From Botryllus schlosseri (Eukaryota > Chordata > Ascidiacea > Stolidobranchia > Styelidae), in the NCBI GenBank assembly GCA_000444245.1, contig ATSW01011296.1, forward strand, positions 1 through 21,573: a stretch of DNA of 21,573 nt, read 5' to 3'. How positions within the stretch are numbered: the stretch's first letter is position 1; each line of letters starts with the position of its first letter. Position numbers and translations under genes: made by a program. The notes under the pieces are model-generated. The model was not told the origin of the DNA and did no database searches. It saw nothing but the letters and a program-made list of their open reading frames with translations. Positions 1 to 9,400 of the stretch are shown piece by piece.

Positions 1-10
1 TGGCCGGTCT

Positions 11-49
11 GCCTTGCCAGCCCGCTCAGAGATGTGTATAACACGACAG
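11..49 (+). other. Sequencing-adaptor remnant (454 adaptor B plus Tn5 mosaic end)
   Basis: Positions 11-29 read GCCTTGCCAGCCCGCTCAG, which I recognise as the 454 FLX adaptor B. It is followed at 30-41 by AGATGTGTATAA, the first 12 bases of the Tn5/Nextera mosaic end, and then by a slightly altered rest ending GACAG at about 49. This fusion occurs in the transposase-based library kit for 454 sequencing and is not biological. An exact 19-mer followed directly by the matching mosaic end is very unlikely by chance. Continuity of the assembly to the left of about position 50 is therefore doubtful. Confidence 0.9.
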
Positions 50-147
50 GTGCATATGCATACACCGAGTGCATCATGTGCATATGACGATGGACAAGAA
101 ANGTGCGGACATAGCCTTGCAAGGCTTTCAAAATCTTGCACCACCCC

Positions 148-240
148 TCCATGCTATCCCGGTAAAGCTGGGCGCCAAGCAGGGAAGCCATGGATACCAG
201 TGGTACTAATCAGGTCTTTGGTCTGACCCGGCCGGGGATT
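148..240 (-). mobile_element. SINE fragment (tRNA-derived type, body after the B box)
   Basis: On the minus strand this reads CCCCGGCCGGGTCAGACCAA, then AGAC, a GGTACT-like block, GCTTCC, GCTTGGCGC and CAGC..TTACCGGGAT. I recall the same series of blocks (CCCCGGCCGGGTCATACCAAAGAC...GCTTCCTCGCTTGGCGCTCAGC) directly after the tRNA B box in SINEs of several marine invertebrates. The tRNA-like head is missing or degraded (ttcccaaatccc at the B-box place), so the copy is 5'-truncated. It lies in the intron after exon 13. The family name is not known to me. Confidence 0.6.
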
Positions 241-281
241 TGGGAATAAAATTTAGTAACAAAGACGACTCTGTTAATTAC

Positions 282-449
282 CTTTCTTGCCCTTTCCGTC
301 GTACAAATCAGTTTCCGAAGTGAACGATGACATCTTCGATATTTTTGACACCTGCAACGTGGCCGACTGGGAAAAGGGGAGGTCGTCTTTGCTCTTGCTC
401 TGCTTATACATGTTCGGATTCTTCATTTCTGACATCATCGCTTTGAACG
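282..449 (-). CDS. RAPGEF2: PDZ-GEF exon 13 (linker between PDZ and RA domains)
   Basis: The acceptor ttttgttcgacag at 450 adds CG to the G left by exon 12, giving Ala. The exon then reads [20 protein letters not shown], then [20 protein letters not shown] and [15 protein letters not shown], and ends at donor AAAG|GTAATT (282/281), phase 1. The start aligns with vertebrate LFVFKELLTRLSEEKRN, and [16 protein letters not shown] parallels LPKIGDIKKASRYSIPDL. Ser- and Lys-rich, probably unstructured. The next exons lie outside the window. Confidence 0.88.
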
Positions 450-3400
450 CTGTCGAACAAAATTGGAAAGTTCACGCATTTCACCTCGCGTATTACATTT
501 GAATTCCAAGTATACACTCTATCATGATAACTGCCTCAACCGAGTCCCCAATCTAAAGCATAGGACACGCCTCTTCTAGAACATTGTAGTAGAGATGCGT
601 CTTGTGCAGAAACAATGGAATTGAAGCTATAGTCAATCCTTTTGACCCACTGGAATAGAAGTACCATGCCTCATCACGATAGTTGGAATTAGATTTTGAA
701 ATATACTCGCCTCCGTGCACAGCAATTGAAAATCTGATCATAAATGACAACGCGCATTGCACATTAGCACACACACTTGAGCTATTAGCAATAAATGGGG
801 AGCGACGAGAGCTTTGTAATGCACAAGCTCAAAAAGACTGAAGTTAGTCACACGTAGTGTGAATAACAAATGTAAACTACAAACTTGGTTATTCATCTGA
901 GATTGCCAGCTATCTCATTTAACATGACATGGATTCGTTTGCATATCAACTTGTTTGGGAATTGACAAATTTTCGGCATTTATCAACCCTTTCTCAAGAT
1001 CCATACCGACATAAAAGTCACATTCACTGAATCACTGTGTGACTGTGACCGAGTGCCTGTATTTATAGTGGGGTTGGCCTTACCGAAAAGATTGGTCTTC
1101 ACCGTCAACGTTAGATCTGTGTTCTTCCTCAAAATAGCCTGGGCTTGCTCCAGGTCTAACTTCTCGAAATTTTGTCCGTTCACGTTCAAGAGTTGATCGC
1201 CTTTGAACAGAAAATCATATCAATTACGTAACTCGACAGAATATTCATCAGCCACCCACCTCTCTTCACCCCTTTCTCCATGGCGTTTGAATTCAGCGAC
1301 ACTTTAGAAACGTAAATCGGGTAGCCGTGAATGCCGCCCATAATACTGATACCGAGGTCTTCCGCGTTCGAAGATCTTGTCTGTTTTGAAAGAGAGTTCC
1401 GTCATCATATAGGATCGGTACCATGAGAATAAAACCACAAGCGTGGCTGCCGGGCTTGACGGCCGCATGACCGCGATTACGTTGGAAAACATGACCAGAA
1501 TGTTAAGGTTATTACTACCCTCGAAAAGTGCAGGACAACCATTTTCTACTGACCATCACAACCAGCAATTTGACCGGACGAGCAATACAACAATTTTAGT
1601 AATCTGTCAATTTCCTCACTGCGTCAGCTACCAAATGGTGACAAAAATCACATCGCAAATAATTACTTCGGTCAAATCACAAACAATGCTTTCGGCTGCG
1701 AATTAGTTCCAATGTAGAAGACAGTTCTGGAAGGCAGACTAGAATTGGAATTACAACTACAAAGTTTATTTTTACTGAATTACTGAATGCGCGAAAATTT
1801 GGAATTAAGGTCCGTTAATATCAAATCATAGTTAAGTCTTGCGAACATGAGAATATCAAATGTCTGTACAGCAAGTGTGAATTCTCTTGCTGTCCGAGTC
1901 TGCTGAACGGCCTATTGTAGCCTCAGCTATAGCATAGCCTTTCTACGACCGCTTCATTTGTGCGAGGCGTGTTGGTGGATTTGCGAGACTTTTCATATAT
2001 GAGATCATCACAACCAACGACGCATTGAGTTGTCGTATCGTGGCCGTCGAAAGTGAATGCGAAATTGCTTGCCAAGCCCTTGCCAATCATGGATGTGAAT
2101 TTGGCAATGGAAAGTTGTTGGAGGCCATTGGGGTGACAGATACAGAAATCGATCACTACAAATTACGCATCAAAGTTTCAATACATTATTCAGCCCCGTA
2201 AACGAAAACCTAGAATCCCAGAATATACTGACTTTCGTGAGGGAATATATTCTGTTTCACCTGGATAAGCTATTTATGACATGGCGAGGTCATATTTATC
2301 CGCGTATGACCTTATAGCACAGCAGCTCTGTAGCAATATGAGAAAAAACAATATGGTGGATAATGCCAGTGTCACAGGATACTTGAAGACCTGTCGATTG
2401 ACCTTTGATAAAATGGATTCGGAATGCTAAAATCGACACTTAGTGAATTTGGCATGAAAAATGTCATATTAATAATTATTCTCACGAAATATATCGCACT
2501 TGGTGAATTCGGCCATGTTGAGTTCGGCCCTTGTTATGTATGTAATAATGTATTCGGATTAGGGGTTAATTTACGGTTAGCGGTTGGGCAAGGTGTTAGG
2601 GTAGGTGTAGGTTGTGATTCGGAGCCGCCAAGTGTCAATCGACCAAAATATACATTGTCTATCAACATTTCCATTCCAAAACTAGCGGCGCTCACAATTT
2701 TCACCACTCTCGGTTTCGCTTTGGTGCTGCAGGCGATATTGAACAGCACGCATTCCCCGCTTTTTTTGCTCTGGCGCAGTTTCTCTTCAAACTTCTCGAG
2801 CAATTCCATCATGCACACGTCGTCTTCGAAGTCATTGAAATGATTGTTGACCCAGAGCAGGATAACTCTCGTGATCTGCCACAAACACGGTATTTGCGTA
2901 AGCGATTTAGGTGTAGAGGCGTAAAACGAAAGCGCATACCTTCGGTTTATGTTTGTCTTCGTCAAACCATTTTAAGAGATGTTCGCAAATTTCCCTGCGC
3001 TGATTCCAGAACGCTCGGTACGTCAGAAGAAAGTCCTCGGCGTAGGTGTTGTCGATGGAGTTCTCCTCCAACAAGTGTTTATGCAAAGACGAAGGCGTGC
3101 CCTAAATTCACAGTGGCTTCAGAGGAAGATACTACCAAGCATTACCGCAGTAGAACATTATTGTCGTATTTGCATGGCTGCTGTTTTCATGGCCAAATAG
3201 TTAAGATCTGGCTGTATTTTCAAACGGTTGGCCACGAATAAAAGTAAATTATGACCAAACTGTGTTCCGCCGTGAAAATGAATAGACTTTACGGGCCTGC
3301 CTAATTGCCCGGTGAATGGCACCAAACAACTTTGTAACATTCAATTCAAAAGCAGATGGGACTTATATGCACCAATGCTCATCCAGTTTTCAATGATTCC

Positions 3401-6400
3401 GGTATTAATAGTTCACAACTACTACTACTACTAGAAATGCCTGTGCATAATCCAACAAAACCAGTACAAAATTACAATTCCCTCATGACATCAATGGATT
3501 ACTAGAATTTGTCCATATTAAAGTCCATTTAGCCGTAAAGGTTCTTGGTGTGATCTGACCCAGATTATTTGCAGAATGACTTAAATCATAAATTACAAGA
3601 CAAAGGCCCGAAAGATTGTTTCAGCCCCAAATAAATTTGAAGCACGCACACAGATGCAGGCTGCTGTCCGGTCACTCAAGCCGTTCATCTTTGAATGTGT
3701 TACGATATCAAAATTCAAAATACGTTCACGGTTATGATGGATAAAAATCATTTCGATTAGGCCGGGATACTGCAGTACGAGGATTGTCAGCAGATGAAGA
3801 CCAGTACAGTAACACAGATTATGATGCGTCAAAGGCAAACAGTGAACAAATTATTCCAATACAATAGGTGCAAATAATCTTATCTAATGAGAATATGGGA
3901 TTGGATCTGGACTCACTTGCATCTCTACATTAAATTAAATTAAATTTATTATTAACAATTTTATCATTTCAATGCATCACAAGACTGCGATACAATGAAA
4001 AGATAGGATGGTGCCGAAACGACCTGCCGGCACATAGTGACAAAATCCCGAATCATCATTTGGACTATGACTAACAAATGGTTTCGGGTCCAAAGATCAT
4101 ACATCCCATTTCTGCTAAGTCAGGCCAGAATCGAATTTTCGAAGGCTACAATATGACACTGCAGAAATCCACCCACCCTGATGACAATATCCCCCGTCCG
4201 TCCTCCATCGGCCTCCCTTTTTTCCTTGACCATCTCCAATTTCTCGTCGGTACCGTAAATAAACTCCATGTTTTCCTTCCCTTGCGTTAAAACCTCAAAG
4301 TAGTGCTGCTGCTTGATGCAGACAAACTGGAAAACGCAGAGAAAACGGTCGCAAATGGGTTCGAGATTGACGGCGTACCGCAATCATACCTGACATTCGT
4401 CCACGCTCGTGTACATGACACCTTTGTGATGCTGAGACTGCAGGTTGGGCTCAACGCCGAAACTGTCGCCCATACCCAACACTTTCACTTCCTCGCTGTC
4501 CCGATACAAGACATGCACAGATCCGTTTATGATGACAGACCATGAATCGAGCTGAAAACAAATTGGAAATTAAAAGAAAAATTGACAGCGTACGGTAGGA
4601 GTTGAGGTTGCACATATCTGGGCTAGGATGTAGACCAGGGGTGCCAAACATCGGGCCCCGGACAATTTAATATGGTCCGTGAAGCATTAGCCGTCTTGAA
4701 AGATTATTTCCTTGAAGTATTTATCAATAAGAATCTCAACTTTTGATAGAAATGTGCTGGATAATACACTCATTTTATCATTTACTGAGCAAATGTGGAC
4801 TTGCAAAGTATGTTTGTTGCGGTAAAGAGATTCTTTATCCTCCCACCTTCTAGAGTAGTGAGTTGGTTCGGTGCGGCCGCTCAAGGACCTGTTTTCGGCT
4901 GTGACCCGGAATCAAATCCATGGAAACCCGAATCCGAACCACTTCAATCTCTTCAATCTATTTTTTAAGACACAAAAGCAGGGCCAACACTGCATTACAA
5001 CAAAGGGAGCATAGTAATACGCCAACCTATGTCGTCGTGACCTGGTGTTTATGACTGTATTGAATTGGTCAATCATTTCATTTTTGCACACTCCATTGAC
5101 TGATTGACTTTCCTGAAGTAGTACATACAAAAATATCCAGGCCTTTGGCTGAATATGTTTCTTTATGGAGAAATTAGTCAGTTGCTACTGAATCTTCATC
5201 TTGTAGAATAGCGACAGTAATTGACATTTTATAAAGTTGGAGGGAGCTGGCGTTTTCCGGCCACTGATATAGAACTATAAACCACATAGTGAAGCAAGTG
5301 GCACAAAATTTTACTCCCGCGGGGCGAACATTTACGGAAGAAAAGCTCCCAGAGTTCTCATGATTACGAACTGATGAATTCTGCCAATCATGAATCACAC
5401 TTCCTCCGCCATTGTGAGGCACATCATGGTGTCGTAGAAGTGGCTTCGGAGATAGGAAACATCACGGTACCAGTTCATTGTCCTGCAAGAGTATGGTATC
5501 TGCTTTGTCGGCTTGCGCAAACACCATCACTTTGCACAGCTTCCTCCTGGTGTGCTCGGTTATGTTGGAGAACGCTTGCAGGCTCCGCGTAAATTNNAAN
5601 AGACAGTGTCTAAACGGTAAGGTTGGCACACTGTCATCTTTCCTGTTACGCCGGGAAGTTGATAATCATTGTTTGATATTCACTGCCACAGGATCAGATC
5701 CACGCTGCGCTTCCCCGTTTCCGGAGATGGGTAACATCGGATCGCGTTCATTTAAATCCAAATAATATAAACACTCCAAACTTAAAGTAACGAATCAGTG
5801 TTACTTAAAAAAATTCAGTCCTAACCAAGGCGAGAAGCATCAGACCCGGGGAAGTCCGCAGTTTTTGCATCTTGTTAAAATAGCACTACAACAACAGATA
5901 CCATACCCCCAACCCGCATTTTATTCCATGTGTTTTAAAGTAGAACCATGGAGAATGTGATTTCTCTTGATTACAGAGATGTACCCGAGTGATTTGACGT
6001 CCCATGGACTTACTTGATCATGATCAGTCACATTGTATAGTGTTTATGATAAGATTTATCATCTTTCCCGCACATAACAAGTAGAGGAACCATTATAAAC
6101 TCTATTATTTCACTTTGAGACAGCTTCCATGGCTCATGGAAAAAGTAACGTCAATTAAAACCGCTTCAGAGCCAAAGAAATCATTCAAGTCGATTTGACA
6201 TTAAGATAAGCTGATCGGATTAGAATCGTCCATCACCAACTGGTACGCTCAACACACACAGTGTCGACATCACAACACAACCATCAAACAAATCGTCATA
6301 AACACAGGCGATATGCATAAAGTTATAAAACTAGTCTCCCACGTGCAAGTCACAACACTAAGCGCAAAAAAGTCTTCTAGATGCGATTGACAGAAAAAAT

Positions 6401-9400
6401 TTCACCGCCAAGCTACAAACTCCGAACCCAAGTCTCAATATCACACGAAGTGGTTTCCGATAACTTATGCTCATCAGCGAGATAGAGAAAATCGAGATGC
6501 TAGTATCAGTTTAGGGGTCGATGAATTATTCGATCAGTTCAATTCTGTGCCGGCTACAGTAGTAAAAAGGCAACATGTCTTCAAAAACATTATTACAAAC
6601 ACGGTGAGCTAATTGAACTTGTTTGAACTACGTAACCCGTATTGCCGTTGCTCAAGGTGCCTTTTCTCTCAATAATACTATTTAATCTGAGTGAATAGTT
6701 AGCGATGCAAGCATGTTGCACATGACAATTCTTGAAGCAAAATCATACCAACAAAGTGTAATCGCACAGTATAGTCAGTAAATTGCCCAAACCCACAAAT
6801 CGCACGGCTTCACTACAAGTCTTATTAAAAAAGCAAATTACAGCCTATTGAACAAAAAAAACAGATCAAATTCAAACAGACCAAGTCCTTGGCTTTTTAT
6901 CATCTCATATTCATGTAATGGATTCCTAAAATCCACATGATCGCATGACAACATATCAAGAACGATATGACATCAACAAATAAAACTGAAACTACAGCCG
7001 ATAACTAATTAGCCATTTCATTTCACAGACTTGGCACGGGTTGTTACCCAGGGCGGATACGTACCGTGGTCATCTTCGTTTCTATCGTCGAGGTCCTTCT
7101 TCAAAGCGTCGATGACCAGATCCTTGATGACCGAGGAGGAAGAATGCAAAGAAATACTGTCGTCGTGCTCTTCGATATCGTAGTTATATTCCCCGTCTTC
7201 CATGTCGTCCGCCTTCAGATTTTCCTGGCTGACAAACTCGCTTCCTTGCGACGAATCCCACGATTCCCGACTGGCGATGGACTGAGATTCCGAGCCCGGT
7301 TCGTGACCGAGTTTCGTACGTCGCGATCTGTGGCTTCGCATTGGCGATGCCTGGGTATAAAAAAGTGAAAGTATTCAATTAAACGTCCATGACTTTCTGG
7401 CCATCTGCGTTGCATGAATTCTCCATTAGCAGTTGCACTTTTCTATCGAATCGGCTGCTGGAGTTCGAGTCAAGTATACGAGTATCACTCGTAAGTAGGG
7501 TGATTATTTTGACATGTCATCTTGTAGCCTACTTCCTAGGTCTATCGTTGCGGACGGCCCATTGTCAGCTCATTGTGAATCAGAAACGGTCAAATGAAAC
7601 AAATAGGTTGACATGGTGTTATGCTCAACGTACGCGATATCCTAACTGAAGCAATACTGCGTGGGCATTGGCTCTATATCAAGAAGGGCATGACGAAAAA
7701 TTGTGATGTAGATAGCATCGTCAGAATGAAGCAACACGTTGTGTCACCAGCAGTGTTGCCAGCCAACAATTGCTGCTGTTGAACGTACTTTCTCCGTTCT
7801 TAGCAAGCTACTTAGTAAGGACGGACGTTTATTCTACCCGAGAATGTAGGAAAGTTTCTTTCGTTAAACTGCAACAAATTTGAATTATTTCTACCACAAT
7901 GCCTGATGTAACTACTGCAATTCTTCGCAGGTCCAGATTTCGTTAAAATCATGTTTTTTTCACGTAAAAATTTATCAGTTTTTCAAGTCGAAAGTCTTTT
8001 CAGGCCAAACTACTTCACATGGACAGACAGAAACAACCAGAAATGGAGATAAGTAGTACAATTCTAACATTATGTGCGAAAACACCAAATTTTTATTTAT
8101 AGGTAAAAAAATCGCCCTACTCATAAGAGTCATGAGAGAATGGGTGATGTGGAAAGTTAACATGTGCTATCGTAAAGAAAATCATGCCCTTTCTCCAACG
8201 CAATAAAGACAGTTTGATATTTTTTCTACCATTCATTTCATTGCACTTGTGACAATGCACGGTTTTGATCACTTTGCAGAAAAGAGATTTTTGCCAATGT
8301 ACGCAGCTTTTTACTGCATAGACAGTACAAATCTAGTTGATAAGATAACTGATGAAGGGGCATATAATTTAAGTGCTTGAAGAAAATTGCCTCTCATTAC
8401 TCAAATTATGACAATTTATCCTCCGTGCCTGTAATGCTAACTAATCTCGTCAAATTTCGTGAACCGGTGTGCCAAGCTATTCAATTTGTTTGCTGTTAAC
8501 AGTACCGTTGATGAAGCAATAAAAATATCTCACTCACTCCCCCGTAAAGNAACAGCAAAAGTCTACGCAAACACAACATGCAAGTAGCCACCACGTTGAT
8601 GAAAATCTATTCATGACCCGGCAACTCCCACTGCACACTTCAAGGAAGCGCCCACCTCCACATTATTACTTCCATCTTCACAGGTGTTGGACGAAACGCT
8701 TTTTAATGGCGAACCATGGTGGGCAGATTCGTTATTTTGTTGGTTCCCAATTATCATCGCTGTCTCTTCATCTGGATAATCAATCTAAAAGAAAGCAATA
8801 ACCTGTCAGTTGAACATAGAAAACTTTCGATTGTCAATATGTGTTGTGTAGTCAAAATGCAATGGCAGTATCGTGTAGTCAAAATGCAATGGCAGTATCT
8901 TTAGGACACAAGTCATACCATGGAATATCATCCTAACAAGGCAAAGGGCAATCAATCAATCAAGGCATTACTTGCCAGTTACTACAAATGATAGTTCACA
9001 CAATTGCCCATTGACTGGATACATCAATGCAACACGATCTGATCTCCTTGTATTTATATGCAAACATACTGGCAGATCAATGAACTAACCAACATATACC
9101 AGAACACTCCTTGCAAAGTACGTCAGCACATGGTTGTAGCACATTAAAACGGCAACATTGCACACAGCAGTCATAAAGCACCTTCGAGCAATTCATAACA
9201 CATTGACGATTGGTCATCAACACCAGTCACCGCATTTGACTGGATTCAATCTACTATTTCTCAAGACAATGTGAGTGTGTGAAGTAATTCATTCCCACCA
9301 TTGCCATTTGCAATTTGTATACATCATCAAAGCTTCGAATTATAATGGTGATGTGATAATGTGATGGCATTAATGAGACTTGAATGTTTGAAAGTTATAG

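Noticed and set aside
1443-1706. Plus-strand open frame of 87 codons
   Set aside because: It begins in a small CpG patch within intron 10, and most of it is low-similarity AT-rich sequence.
2560-2615. Possible interstitial telomere repeat (TTAGGG-like words)
   Set aside because: The words are irregular and not in tandem phase; better explained as the G-rich interior of the MITE-like element.
2424-2843. Plus-strand open frame of 139 codons
   Set aside because: It overlaps exon 10 of the PDZ-GEF gene on the opposite strand and the MITE-like repeat; it is the antisense shadow of a real exon.
2840-3241. Plus-strand open frame of 133 codons
   Set aside because: It covers exon 9 antisense and runs into the introns; no family similarity.
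3158-3340. Minus-strand open frame of 60 codons upstream of exon 9
   Set aside because: It ends before the exon 9 acceptor and resembles no PDZ-GEF sequence; the adjoining exon 8 to exon 9 junction already fits the family without a gap.
7066-7368. Plus-strand open frame of 100 codons
   Set aside because: Antisense of exon 5, whose biased acidic and serine codons leave the other strand open.
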